A DNA stretch of 64,000 nt from Mycolicibacterium austroafricanum. GTDB lineage: Bacteria > Actinomycetota > Actinomycetes > Mycobacteriales > Mycobacteriaceae. The stretch covers positions 62,001 through 126,000 of the forward strand of contig NZ_HG964461.1 of NCBI RefSeq assembly GCF_000612725.1, in the 5' to 3' direction. A program made the translations under genes and the position numbers. Below, in pieces: positions 26,354 through 34,827 of the stretch (positions within the stretch are counted from its first letter, which is position 1; each line of letters starts with the position of its first letter). Under the pieces are notes generated by a model. That model made no database searches and had not been told where the DNA came from. It worked only from the letters and a program-made list of their open reading frames with translations.

Positions 26354-27028
26354 GTGAGACAGAAGAGAACCGTGGCGGTCGGAGCGGCCGCAGTGGCGGT
26401 CGCGGCCGTGATCGCGTCGTGTAGCAACACTGCCGGCAACGAGGCAAGCTCGACGGCCTCGCCCGCCCCCGTTCAGACCTCGGCCGCGACCCCCGCGGCG
26501 TCGCACAACCAGGCCGACATGATGTTCACCCGCCACATGATTCCGCACCACCAGCAGGCGATCGAGATGAGCGACATGATCATCGCCAAGCAGGGGATCG
26601 ATCCGCGGGTGGTCGACCTGGCGGAGCAGATCAAAGCCGCGCAGGGCCCGGAGATCGCACAGATGCAGGGATGGCTCGACGAATGGGGCATGCCCGGCAA
26701 CATGCCGCCGGGCCATGGAGACATGCCCGGCGGGCCGATGATGCCCGGAATGCCCGGCATGGACGGTATGCCCGGCATGGAGGGAATGCCCGGCATGGAG
26801 GGAATGATGTCGCCCGCCGACATGCAGGCGTTGCAGAACGCCCAGGGCGTGGAGGCCAGCAAGCTGTTCCTGTCCCAGATGATCCGGCATCACGAGGGTG
26901 CGATCACCATGGCCGAGAACGAAATAGAGAACGGCCAGTCCCCCGACGTGGTCGAGCTGGCCAAGACAATCGCCAGCAGCCAGCGGACGGAGATCGACAC
27001 CATGAACCAGATCCTCAAGTCGCTGTAG
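26354..27028 (+). CDS. DUF305 family lipoprotein
   Basis: A 224-residue secreted lipoprotein (signal peptide, lipobox Cys23 in VIASCSN). It has two ferritin-like DUF305 halves, each with a His/Met helix: FTRHMIPHHQQAIEMS and SQMIRHHEGAITMAENE. They are joined by a Met/Gly/Pro-rich loop (PGMPGM and EGMPGME repeats at residues about 115-155). DUF305 proteins are linked to copper and heavy-metal resistance in mycobacteria and the Met/His content suits Cu binding. The start is a GTG preceded by GAAGGGAAG. It is located in the copper block. Confidence 0.82.
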   Translation: MRQKRTVAVGAAAVAVAAVIASCSNTAGNEASSTASPAPVQTSAATPAASHNQADMMFTRHMIPHHQQAIEMSDMIIAKQGIDPRVVDLAEQIKAAQGPEIAQMQGWLDEWGMPGNMPPGHGDMPGGPMMPGMPGMDGMPGMEGMPGMEGMMSPADMQALQNAQGVEASKLFLSQMIRHHEGAITMAENEIENGQSPDVVELAKTIASSQRTEIDTMNQILKSL

Positions 27029-27052
27029 CACCCCGGTTGGCGGGAAGCTTGC

Positions 27053-27110
27053 CGAGCAGACACAGAATCGCGTGAAAGGCACCTCTCCAGTGCGATTTTG
27101 TGTCTGCTCG
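27053..27110. terminator. Bidirectional hairpin terminator/mycobacterial intergenic repeat
   Basis: A 20-bp stem, left arm 27053-27072 and right arm 27091-27110 with two G-T wobbles, encloses an 18-nt loop between the convergent DUF305 and hydrolase genes. The right arm GCGATTTTGTGTCTGCTCG resembles a GAGCAGAC-type repeat seen between mycobacterial genes (from memory). No poly-T tract follows. Confidence 0.65.
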
Positions 27111-27115
27111 CGGCA

Positions 27116-27940
27116 TCAGCCCACGAAGTCGCGCAGCAGCTGCGCCATGATCTCGGGTTGGTCCTCGGGGATCAGCGTCCAGGAATCGTCGACGACAACC
27201 TTCCTGGCGTCGGAGAAGAGTTCGACCAGCCGGTCGGCATGCTGCAACGGCATCATCCGGTCCTCGCGCGCCCACACGACGAGCACCGGCCGATCGAAAG
27301 TCGCCAGATTTTCCGACAATTCGAGCAATCGACGGCGCGACGGCGAGCCGGTGGCGAACTTGACCAGATCGCGGCGTATCGCGGCGTTCTCCACGGCAGG
27401 ACGGAACCACTCGTCGAACATCGCGTCCGGAATCCCGGATTTGGCCAGTGCTCCGTAGGCGCGCCGGCTGTGACGGAAGAGCCGGGTCCCGAGCATCCTG
27501 CTCAGCACCCATCCGCCGCCGGGGAATCGACACAGCAGCGCGGCAGGGCGGGCGGGCTTGGGCGGGAAGTTGTCGAATGCCTCGCAGGATACGAGCACCA
27601 GTCTCCCGATACGCTTGTCCCGGCCTTCGCTGATCACGAATTGCCCTCCGCCCCAATCGTTGAGGACCAGGGTCACGTCGTCGAGATCGAGGGCGTCGAG
27701 AAAGTCGGCGAGAATGCCGGCGACACCGGTCTGGGTGAGGTCCGCATCGTCGTGCATCGGCACGGTGTGCGCACCCAACGGCAGGGTCGGTGTGATGCAG
27801 CGGTAGCCGGGCAGCAGCGGTAAAACCTTGCGCCACTGCCGCCCGTCCATGAGCAGGCCGTGACCGAACACCAGGACCGGCCCGTCCCCTCCGGTGTCGT
27901 CGTAGGCGATCGGTCCGGCGGGCACGTCGACGGTGAACAT
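27116..27940 (-). CDS. Alpha/beta hydrolase
   Basis: A 274-residue alpha/beta hydrolase-fold protein: oxyanion region VFGHGLLMDGRQW near residue 30, and VLNDWGGGQF where Asp replaces the usual Ser at the nucleophile elbow (residue about 100), as in haloalkane dehalogenases and related enzymes. C-terminal ..DSWTLIPEDQPE carries no obvious His at the expected place, so activity is uncertain; dehalogenase or epoxide hydrolase-like chemistry is possible. CTAGGAGG precedes the ATG at 27940. It is divergent from a TetR gene, the probable regulator. Confidence 0.78.
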   Translation of the reverse strand: MFTVDVPAGPIAYDDTGGDGPVLVFGHGLLMDGRQWRKVLPLLPGYRCITPTLPLGAHTVPMHDDADLTQTGVAGILADFLDALDLDDVTLVLNDWGGGQFVISEGRDKRIGRLVLVSCEAFDNFPPKPARPAALLCRFPGGGWVLSRMLGTRLFRHSRRAYGALAKSGIPDAMFDEWFRPAVENAAIRRDLVKFATGSPSRRRLLELSENLATFDRPVLVVWAREDRMMPLQHADRLVELFSDARKVVVDDSWTLIPEDQPEIMAQLLRDFVG

Positions 27941-27956
27941 TTCGCCTCCTAGATAG

Positions 27957-27979
27957 ATCGTTCTACTGGGACGAACGAT
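27957..27979. promoter_or_regulatory. TetR-type operator between hydrolase and TetR genes
   Basis: ATCGTTC-N9-GAACGAT is a perfect 7-9-7 inverted repeat in the divergent promoter, 17 bp upstream of the hydrolase start and 37 bp before the TetR start. This is the likely site of autoregulation. Confidence 0.6.
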
Positions 27980-28015
27980 ATGCTGTCGACGCACGACGCG
28001 CAAGAAGGAGATGTC

Positions 28016-28600
28016 ATGGCCGATCCGTCCACTCGAAGCCGAATCCTGGACGCGACGGCCGAGCTGTACCGGCGTCAGGGCATGCCCGCCACCGGCCTCA
28101 AGCAGATATCGGCCGCGGCGCAGGCGCCGTTCGGCTCGATCTACCACCACTTCCCCGGCGGCAAGGAAGCCATCAGCGTGGAAGTCATTCGGCGCGAGGG
28201 CATTCGGTACGCCGAACTCGTCGGCGCACAGCTCGCGGACACAGACCCGCTCACCGGCATCCCGCAGTTGTTCGAGAAGGCGGGCCGGGACCTGGAGGCG
28301 CAGGACTACAGCGAGGCCTGTTCGATCGAGACGATCGCGCTGGAGGTGGCGAGCACCAACGAACGACTCCGCGTCGAAGCCGCCGAAGTGTTCCAGAGTT
28401 GGCTCACGGGTCTCGCGGCGTGGTTCGGCCGGCTCGCCCTCACCGAGCCGGAGTGCCGCAGGTTGGCGATGATCACGCTCACCGCACTCGAAGGCGCCTT
28501 CGTACTGTGTCGCACGTTGCGGTCGATCGACCCGATCATCGCCGCCGGGCACGGAGTGCAGGCGGCCGTGCGCGCGGCGGCGACGACCCGGCGGAGTTAG
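28016..28600 (+). CDS. TetR/AcrR family transcriptional regulator
   Basis: A 194-residue repressor. HTH: GLKQISAAAQAPFGSIYHHF (residues about 28-47), followed by PGGKEAISVEVI, as in the TetR subgroup with a YcdC/TetR_C_7-like C-terminal domain. AGAAGGAGA precedes the ATG at 28016. Two Cys in the ligand domain (EACSIETIA, ECRRL) are notable but not a known sensor set. Its divergent arrangement with the hydrolase and the palindrome at 27957-27979 makes that pair its regulon. Confidence 0.85.
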   Translation: MADPSTRSRILDATAELYRRQGMPATGLKQISAAAQAPFGSIYHHFPGGKEAISVEVIRREGIRYAELVGAQLADTDPLTGIPQLFEKAGRDLEAQDYSEACSIETIALEVASTNERLRVEAAEVFQSWLTGLAAWFGRLALTEPECRRLAMITLTALEGAFVLCRTLRSIDPIIAAGHGVQAAVRAAATTRRS

Positions 28601-28601
28601 C

Positions 28602-29360
28602 TCAAGCCGGGACGTTGGCCTTCAGGGACGCCAGCGCGGCGGTGCTCAGTCGGGCCAGTTCCTCGGCCTCCGCGGGATCCAACGCGGCCGAGAAGATGTC
28701 CGCGATGCGCCGGTTGGTCGCCTGCTCGATCTCTGCGTAGCCGTCCTTCTTGTCCGCGCCGTCGGCGAACGGCTCTGGCCAGCCGAACATCGCGGTGTAC
28801 CCCGGTCCCTTGTTGAGCATGTGCGCCTCGACCGGAGTGAGGCCCGAGAGGGACAACGCATTGAAGTGCAGCCCGGCGCGCAACTCCCGCAGCACGAACA
28901 TCACCTGCAGCGCGCGGGCAGGGGCATCCTCGGCCAACGGCATCGCCCGCCAGCCCGCGAACAACGGCAGGGCCGTGATCGGCGTCGACGCAATGAGCTT
29001 CTCCCCCAGGCCAGCGATCCGATCCAGCCCCTCGGCGCCGGACAGGTACTTGCGGCCGAACTCGGCGGTCTGGTCCCAGTAGATCTCCGATGCCCGGGCG
29101 GCACCGTGTACCGCGACGCCCTCGTCCCACATTGCCGCCAAGCCCACCGGCTCGAACACCGCGAACACCGCGCTGACCGTGGCGCCGGTGGCCTCACCCA
29201 GAACCCCGCCCCGGCCGGCGACATACCCGGCCAACGGGTTCTGGTAGCCGGCGGCGATGCTTCCGCCATAGGTTTCCGGATGCAGCATGAATACCGCAAC
29301 AGCCTGCTCGATGGCCGCTCCCGCGGTCGCGACGGTGTCAATCAGGTCGGCATTGCTCAT
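28602..29360 (-). CDS. SCO6745-family protein
   Basis: A 252-residue protein without membrane segments beyond moderately hydrophobic helices. It matches the SCO6745-like family (HTH_67-type) known only as conserved actinobacterial proteins: VFMLHPETYGGSIAAGYQNP near the start, YWDQTAEFGRKYLSG in the middle and LSGLTPVEAHMLNKGPGYT later. No catalytic site can be named. The ATG at 29360 follows AGAGCTGGAC. It is convergent with the TetR gene, with stops almost touching. Family name from recall, function unknown. Confidence 0.6.
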   Translation of the reverse strand: MSNADLIDTVATAGAAIEQAVAVFMLHPETYGGSIAAGYQNPLAGYVAGRGGVLGEATGATVSAVFAVFEPVGLAAMWDEGVAVHGAARASEIYWDQTAEFGRKYLSGAEGLDRIAGLGEKLIASTPITALPLFAGWRAMPLAEDAPARALQVMFVLRELRAGLHFNALSLSGLTPVEAHMLNKGPGYTAMFGWPEPFADGADKKDGYAEIEQATNRRIADIFSAALDPAEAEELARLSTAALASLKANVPA

Positions 29361-29495
29361 GTCCAGCTCTCCACACGTAGGGCTTCGCACCGGCCGGCGG
29401 TCGGGCGTCCAACCGGAAGGGTAGCGACCCGCCCATTCCCGGCTCCGGCAAACCGCGGACTCCGCTGTTCTCGGGCCATTCCGAACGTACGGGCG

Positions 29496-29511
29496 ATACC
29501 CATGGGGGTAT
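29496..29511 (+). promoter_or_regulatory. CsoR-like palindrome upstream of the MFS/P-ATPase/CDF operon
   Basis: ATACCC-ATGG-GGGTAT (6-4-6) lies 48-64 bp before the MFS gene, in core promoter position. Its half site TACCC/GGGTA matches the sites before the persulfide operon at 5024-5064, and is typical of CsoR/RicR-type metal or persulfide sensors. Confidence 0.55.
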
Positions 29512-29559
29512 AGTGGTCCGGCAGGGCACGAACCGACAGGTCGGGGACGGGAGGTGGAT

Positions 29560-30831
29560 GTGGGCCGCTCGACGGATGGTCGTCCGATCCAGTTGGGCCT
29601 GGGGTACAACGCCGCACAGTTCACCTTGCTGGTGGTGGTCAACGCTCTCGTCGGCGGCATGCTGGGCCAGGAGCGCACGGTGCTGCCACTTCTCGGTGAG
29701 CAGGAGTTCGGTCTGCGCGCCTACACCGCCGGGCTGTCGTTCATCCTGGTGTTCGGCCTGGCCAAGGCGGCCACCAACTATTTCGCAGGCACGTTGTCGG
29801 ATCGTTTCGGTCGCAAACCGGTGCTGGTGGCCGGCTGGGTGGTTGCGGTTCCGGTGCCGCTGCTGCTGATCTGGGCGCCGTCATGGTCCTGGGTGCTCGC
29901 CGCCAATGTGCTTCTCGGCGTCAGCCAGGGATTGACGTGGTCGACCACCGTGGTGATGAAGATCGATCTGGTGGGTCCGGCCCGCAGGGGCTTCGCGATG
30001 GGCCTCAACGAGGCCGCCGGCTACGGAGCCGTCGCGGTCACCGCCCTCGCCACCGGCTACCTCGCCGAGGCCTACGGCCTGCGACCCGCACCCTTTCTCC
30101 TGGGTCTCGCCTTCGCAGCCCTCGGGCTGGGCCTGTCGGCGGTGTTCGTGCGCGAGACCCACGGACACGCCCGACTGGAGGCGGCCACCCACGTCGCCAG
30201 GGCCGACGGTCGCCACGATCACCTGCACGATCAACTCACCAACCGGGAAGTGTTCCTTCAGAACAGCTTTCGTGAACGGGCGCTGTCCGCGGCCAGCCAG
30301 GCCGGCCTGGTGAACAACCTCAACGACGGTCTGGCGTGGGGCCTGTTCCCGATCCTGTTCGCGAGTGCCGGGCTGTCGGTGGGGCGCATCGGGGTGCTCG
30401 CCGCGCTGTATCCCGCGGTGTGGGGTGTCGGCCAGCTGGTCACCGGGGCATTGTCGGACCGATGGGGCCGCAAGTGGATGATCGCCGGTGGAATGTGGCT
30501 GCAGGCAATCGCTTTGGCGATGATCGCCTACGGCGACGACTTCGCCGTGTGGGCTGTCGCCGCAGTCGCGCTGGGGGCCGGGACCGCCCTGGTCTATCCG
30601 ACTCTGCTGGCTGCGATCGGCGACGTTGCGCATCCGGCGTGGCGCGCCCGTGCGGTGGGGACGTACCGGTTGTGGCGCGACGGCGGCTTCGCGGTCGGCG
30701 CGCTGGTTGCCGGCGTCGTCGCCGACGTCCTCGGTGTCCGCGCCGCCGTCTGGACGGTCGCCGCACTGACCGCTGCTTCCGGCCTCGTCGTCGCGTTGCG
30801 GATGTACGAGACGCACCCCGCTCCACGGTGA
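29560..30831 (+). CDS. MFS transporter
   Basis: A 423-residue twelve-helix major facilitator: GTLSDRFGRKPVL (loop 2-3), GALSDRWGRKWMI (loop 8-9), and a His-rich central loop (THVARADGRHDHLHDQ, residues about 215-235). The His-rich loop and its place ahead of a cation ATPase and a CDF exporter suggest metal or oxidant stress export, but no substrate is known. GTG at 29560 chosen because GGGAGG lies eight bases upstream; a GTG at 29554 is also in frame. First gene of a three-transporter operon. Confidence 0.82.
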   Translation: MGRSTDGRPIQLGLGYNAAQFTLLVVVNALVGGMLGQERTVLPLLGEQEFGLRAYTAGLSFILVFGLAKAATNYFAGTLSDRFGRKPVLVAGWVVAVPVPLLLIWAPSWSWVLAANVLLGVSQGLTWSTTVVMKIDLVGPARRGFAMGLNEAAGYGAVAVTALATGYLAEAYGLRPAPFLLGLAFAALGLGLSAVFVRETHGHARLEAATHVARADGRHDHLHDQLTNREVFLQNSFRERALSAASQAGLVNNLNDGLAWGLFPILFASAGLSVGRIGVLAALYPAVWGVGQLVTGALSDRWGRKWMIAGGMWLQAIALAMIAYGDDFAVWAVAAVALGAGTALVYPTLLAAIGDVAHPAWRARAVGTYRLWRDGGFAVGALVAGVVADVLGVRAAVWTVAALTAASGLVVALRMYETHPAPR

Positions 30832-30879
30832 TCATGTCGGTGTTGGCTCGGTGCCGTCGCCCGGAGCATCATCGGTCGG

Positions 30880-33705
30880 GTGGAAGTGACTGTTGACGCG
30901 GCGCGCGATCCGTCGACACGGGACGGCGCCGAGGTCGCCCGCCATCTGGCGGTCGATCCTGCGACGGGCCTCTTGTCCGCGGAGGCGGAACGTCGCCTAC
31001 AGCGCGACGGCCCCAACGAATTGCGGGCCAAGGCGCCGGTGCCGATGTGGCGGAAGGTCGTTCGTCAATTCCAGGATCCGCTGATCTACCTGTTGCTCGT
31101 CGCGGTCGCGATCTCCACGGCGGCCTGGCTGGCCGAGGGGGCGACCGGCGCACCGATCGACGCACTGGTCATCTCCGCGATCGTCGCGCTCAACGGCGCC
31201 CTCGGGTTCGTCCAGGAGAGTAGGGCCGAAGCGGCTGTCAAAGCGCTGCAGTCGATGACCGCTGCGACCTCGACGGTGCTGCGGGAGGGTCAACTGCGTA
31301 CGGTGCCGTCGCGCGAACTGGTGTGCGGCGACATCCTGGTGCTGAACGAGGGCGACGCCGTCGGTGCCGATGCCCGGCTGCTGACGGCGGCCGCGCTGCG
31401 CCTGTCCGAGGCGTCACTGACCGGCGAGAGCGAGCCGGTGACGAAGACCGCCGCCACGTTGCCGGACCACCTTCCGCTCGGCGACCGCAAGGACATGGTG
31501 TTCCGCGGCACCTCGGTGGTCCAGGGAGTGGGCCGCGCGGTTGTCACCGCCACCGGGATGGACACCGAGGTCGGTTCGATCGCCGAGATGCTGGAGGCCA
31601 CCAGGGAGGACCCCAGCCCCCTGCAGAAGGAGATCGCGGCCGTCAGCAGGCTGCTGGGCCTCACGGTCATCGTCATTGCCGTGGTGGTCATGATCGTCAC
31701 GGCGCTGGTCAACGAGATCTCCACATTCGGTCATCTGGTCACCGTCTTGCTGCTGGGCGTGTCGCTCGCGGTCGCGGCGGTCCCCGAGGGGCTGCCCGCC
31801 ATCTTGTCCGTCGTCCTGGCCATCGGGGTGCAGCAGCTGGCCCGGCGCAACGCTGTGGTCAAGAAGCTGCACTCGGTGGAGACCCTGGGTTCGGCCACCG
31901 TCATCGCGTCGGACAAGACCGGCACACTGACCAAGAACGAGATGACGATCCAGTGCATCCGCACCGCCTCGGGCGAGGTCGAGCTGACCGGCGCCGGGTA
32001 CCGCCCCGAGGGCACCGTGCTGGCCGGAGGTCGGGAGCTGTCCGATCCGGCGCTGACGCGTGAGGCGGGGATGGTGCTCGCCGGCGGTTGCCTGGCCAAC
32101 AACGCACAGCTGACATCGCGCGACGGGGAGTGGCAGATTCAGGGCGACCCGACCGAGGCGGCGTTCCTGGTGGCCGCCCACAAGCTCGCGGGCACCGTCG
32201 ACCGTGCCCGGCAGTTCGAGCGGCGGGGCGAGATCCCGTTCACGTCCGAGCGAAAGATGATGTCCACGTTGGTCTCCGGCGGCGACGCGGGCACCGCGGT
32301 GGTGGTCAAGGGTGCTCCCGACGTGCTGCTGTCGCGCTGCGTCGCGGTGCAGGTCGGCGACGAGGTGGTTCCGCTCGATCCCGTTCGGCGGGCGGCCGCG
32401 TCCGCCGACGTCGAAGAGCTGTCCGCGCAGGCGTTCCGCACCCTCGGCGTCGCCTACCGCTGGGTCGACGACCCGGACACCTGCGGCCCGCTCGACGTGG
32501 CTGACGAACAGAACCTCGTCTACGTGGGCGTCGCCGGGATCATCGACCCACCCCGCCCCGAGGTGGCCCAGGCCGTCGCCGAGGCCCGCCGGGCGGGGGT
32601 GCGGGTCATGATGATCACCGGCGATCACCCCACCACCGCGGCGCGCATCGCCGAGGACCTCGGCATCGTCGGGCGCGGGGCCCCGGCGGTCACCGGGGCC
32701 GAACTCGACACCCTCTCCCCCGGCCAGCTTCAAGACGTGACCGCCACGACGTCCGTCTACGCCCGCGTCGCCCCGCGCAACAAACTCCAGATCGTCGACG
32801 CGCTCCAGGCCCGCGGCGAGGTAGTGGCGATGACCGGCGACGGCGTCAACGACGCCCCCGCGCTGAAGTCCGCCGACATCGGTGTGGCGATGGGGATCAC
32901 CGGGACACAGGTGACCAAGGAAGCCGCGAAGATGATCCTCGCCGACGACAACTTCGCCACCATCGTCGCGGCGGTCCGCCAGGGCCGGGCCATCTTCGAC
33001 AACATCAAGAAGTTCCTGCGCTACCTGCTGTCGTCGAACATGGGCGAGGTCTTCACCGTGTTCTTCGGCGTGGTGTTCGCCGGCTTCATCGGGATCACCA
33101 CCACATCGGGGGAGGCCATCGTCGTGCCACTGCTGGCCACCCAGATCCTGTGGATCAATCTCGTCACCGACTCCGGTCCCGCCCTCGCGATGGGCGTGGA
33201 CCCTGAGATCGACGACGTGATGTCCCGGCCTCCTCGGCGGCCGACCGATCGACTCATCGATCGCGAAATGTGGCGGGGCATCGTGTTCATCGGCCTGGTC
33301 ATGGGTTTCGCCACGCTGTTGACGATGGACATCTTCCTGCCGGGCGGTCTGGTCGAGGGATCGGACTCGCTGGACGTGGCGCGCACCGCCGGGTTCACCA
33401 CGCTGGTGTTCGCCCAGTTCTTCAACGCCTTCAACTCCCGGTCGGAGACCACCAGCGCATTCCGCCACCTGTTCAGCAACGGCTGGCTGTGGGCGTCCGT
33501 GGGCCTGGGTGTGGCGCTGCAGATCGCGGTGGTCCAATTACCGCTGTTACAAACCGCTTTCGGCACGGTGTCGATGGACCTGGCGCATTGGGCGGTGGCG
33601 GTCGCGATGGCCTCGACGGTGCTGTGGTTCGATGAGCTCCGCAAGCTGGCGCTGCGGGCGCTCCGGCGTGGAAGCGCCCCGACAGATCGGACGAGCCGGT
33701 CATGA
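30880..33705 (+). CDS. P2A-type cation ATPase (CtpF-like)
   Basis: A 941-residue P-type ATPase of the SERCA/PMR1 class. Motifs: TGES (181-184), the TM4 ion site PEGLPA (residues 302-307), phosphorylation Asp345 in DKTGT, GDPTEAA, TGDH, and TGDGVNDAP. Bacterial members export Ca2+ or Mn2+; M. tuberculosis CtpF is the nearest named type. Absence of an HMA domain and of a CPx motif excludes a heavy-metal P1B enzyme. GTG start, with GTCGGGTG and a weak ribosome-binding site. The downstream CDF gene overlaps by 4 nt. Confidence 0.88.
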   Translation: MEVTVDAARDPSTRDGAEVARHLAVDPATGLLSAEAERRLQRDGPNELRAKAPVPMWRKVVRQFQDPLIYLLLVAVAISTAAWLAEGATGAPIDALVISAIVALNGALGFVQESRAEAAVKALQSMTAATSTVLREGQLRTVPSRELVCGDILVLNEGDAVGADARLLTAAALRLSEASLTGESEPVTKTAATLPDHLPLGDRKDMVFRGTSVVQGVGRAVVTATGMDTEVGSIAEMLEATREDPSPLQKEIAAVSRLLGLTVIVIAVVVMIVTALVNEISTFGHLVTVLLLGVSLAVAAVPEGLPAILSVVLAIGVQQLARRNAVVKKLHSVETLGSATVIASDKTGTLTKNEMTIQCIRTASGEVELTGAGYRPEGTVLAGGRELSDPALTREAGMVLAGGCLANNAQLTSRDGEWQIQGDPTEAAFLVAAHKLAGTVDRARQFERRGEIPFTSERKMMSTLVSGGDAGTAVVVKGAPDVLLSRCVAVQVGDEVVPLDPVRRAAASADVEELSAQAFRTLGVAYRWVDDPDTCGPLDVADEQNLVYVGVAGIIDPPRPEVAQAVAEARRAGVRVMMITGDHPTTAARIAEDLGIVGRGAPAVTGAELDTLSPGQLQDVTATTSVYARVAPRNKLQIVDALQARGEVVAMTGDGVNDAPALKSADIGVAMGITGTQVTKEAAKMILADDNFATIVAAVRQGRAIFDNIKKFLRYLLSSNMGEVFTVFFGVVFAGFIGITTTSGEAIVVPLLATQILWINLVTDSGPALAMGVDPEIDDVMSRPPRRPTDRLIDREMWRGIVFIGLVMGFATLLTMDIFLPGGLVEGSDSLDVARTAGFTTLVFAQFFNAFNSRSETTSAFRHLFSNGWLWASVGLGVALQIAVVQLPLLQTAFGTVSMDLAHWAVAVAMASTVLWFDELRKLALRALRRGSAPTDRTSRS

Positions 33706-34604
33706 CGACTCCATTGTCCAGGCAGCAGGAGCATCGTCTGCTGTCACGGTTCATGCTGTTGAGCCTGGCCGCGGCGATCGTGACCATGGCGCTGAAAGCC
33801 GGCGCCGCCGTGATCACCGGTTCGGTCGGGTTCCTCTCCGACGCCCTGGAATCCGGGGTCAATCTGGTCGCGGCCGTGGTGGCGCTGTGGGCGCTGCGGG
33901 TGGCGGCCCGCCCGCGCGACGCCGACCACCACTTCGGTCACGGCAAGGCGGAGTACCTCTCGGCCCTTGTCGAGGGAGCGATGATCTTCGTGGCCGCCAC
34001 GGCGATCATCTGGAGCGCGGTCGAACGCCTGATGAGCCCCGCTCCGCTCGTCCAGCCCGGCGTCGGTCTGGCCCTGTCCACCGCCGCGGCAGGGGTCAAC
34101 CTCGTCGTCGGGGTCACACTACTGCGGATGGGCCGACGGCACCGCTCGGTCACCCTCGTCGCCGACGGCAAGCACCTGATGACCGACGTGTGGACTTCTG
34201 CCGGCGTGATCGTCGGCATCTCCCTTGTCGCACTGACGGATTGGTATCCACTCGATCCCATCGTGGCGCTGGCGGTCGGGGTCAACATTCTCTGGACCGG
34301 GTACCGGTTGTTGCGCGGATCGATGAGCAGTCTGCTCAGCGCCGCCCTTCCCGAGCAGGATCACGCCGCGGTGAACGCCGTCCTCGACCGGTACCGCAGT
34401 GAGTACCCGATCGAGTTCGCACCGCTGCGCACGGTCGAATCCGGCCGGCAGCGCCTGGTTTTCGTGGTCGTCACCGTCCCCGGGGAATGGACCGTGCAGG
34501 CGGCACACGACCTGGCCGACCGGCTCGAGGATGACATCGACGCCGCGCTGCCACACACCGAGACATTCATCCACGTGGAGCCTGCGGGCACATCGGCCCG
34601 ATAG
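33702..34604 (+). CDS. Cation diffusion facilitator (CDF) exporter
   Basis: A 300-residue CDF-family protein with six transmembrane segments in residues 15-210 and a cytoplasmic C-terminal domain. DADHHFGHGKAEYL after TM2 and HLMTDVWTS in TM5 hold the expected Asp/His metal site, consistent with Zn, Fe or Mn export. The C-terminal domain carries HVEP at its end. The ATG overlaps the ATPase stop (ATGA), so the two are coupled. The gene ends 6 bp before a tRNA-like sequence. Confidence 0.88.
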   Translation: MTTPLSRQQEHRLLSRFMLLSLAAAIVTMALKAGAAVITGSVGFLSDALESGVNLVAAVVALWALRVAARPRDADHHFGHGKAEYLSALVEGAMIFVAATAIIWSAVERLMSPAPLVQPGVGLALSTAAAGVNLVVGVTLLRMGRRHRSVTLVADGKHLMTDVWTSAGVIVGISLVALTDWYPLDPIVALAVGVNILWTGYRLLRGSMSSLLSAALPEQDHAAVNAVLDRYRSEYPIEFAPLRTVESGRQRLVFVVVTVPGEWTVQAAHDLADRLEDDIDAALPHTETFIHVEPAGTSAR

Positions 34605-34609
34605 CGGCA

Positions 34610-34671
34610 GGCTCGGCTAGAGCCCCGGACTGATAATCCGGTGGTGGCGGGTTCGAGCCCCGCCGCCCCGC
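34610..34671 (+). pseudogene. tRNA-Ile-like 3' fragment (anticodon GAT)
   Basis: A sequence immediately after the CDF stop folds as an anticodon arm CCGGA-CTGATAA-TCCGG (34625-34641, anticodon GAT at 34632-34634) and a T-arm GCGGG-TTCGAGC-CCCGC (34647-34663), then a 3' acceptor strand CGCCCCG. A D-arm-like GGCTC-GGCTA-GAGCC has a loop shorter than usual, and no 5' acceptor strand pairs with CGCCCCG. It is therefore a truncated tRNA rather than a functional one. Such 3' fragments are typical scars of integration. Confidence 0.5.
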
Positions 34672-34690
34672 AATCACCATCTGTCACAGC

Positions 34691-34741
34691 TATCCACGTT
34701 TCGCGGTGGAAGTTCGAGTGCGCCGCCGCAGAACGTGGATA
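34691..34741. repeat. Inverted repeat TATCCACGTT/AACGTGGATA
   Basis: Perfect 10-bp arms (34691-34700 and 34732-34741) flank 31 nt between the tRNA fragment and the 13E12 gene. It may be a hairpin, a recombination site, or the edge of the element. Function unknown. Confidence 0.4.
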
Positions 34742-34827
34742 CCTGGTACCCCAGGGACACCGCGAGCAGCAGCACCCATGTCCTGAGACATGACGAGCGC
34801 CAGCGGGCAATTCTTGTCGGTTGTCGA

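Noticed and set aside
26740..26820. Met/Gly repeat in the DUF305 gene as a CRISPR or tandem array
   Set aside because: It is an in-frame coding repeat (GMPGME units) with no spacers.
31414..33537. 707-codon minus-strand frame across the P2-type ATPase
   Set aside because: It is fully antisense to a well-conserved ATPase, its composition is His/Gly/Arg rich with no recognisable motif, and it is an expected by-product of high GC.
30880..33705. Copper-type P1B ATPase
   Set aside because: No HMA domain and no CPx motif; the TM4 PEGL motif is that of P2-type ATPases.
34610..34671. A functional tRNA-Ile gene
   Set aside because: No 5' acceptor strand pairs with CGCCCCG and the D loop is too short; listed instead as a fragment.
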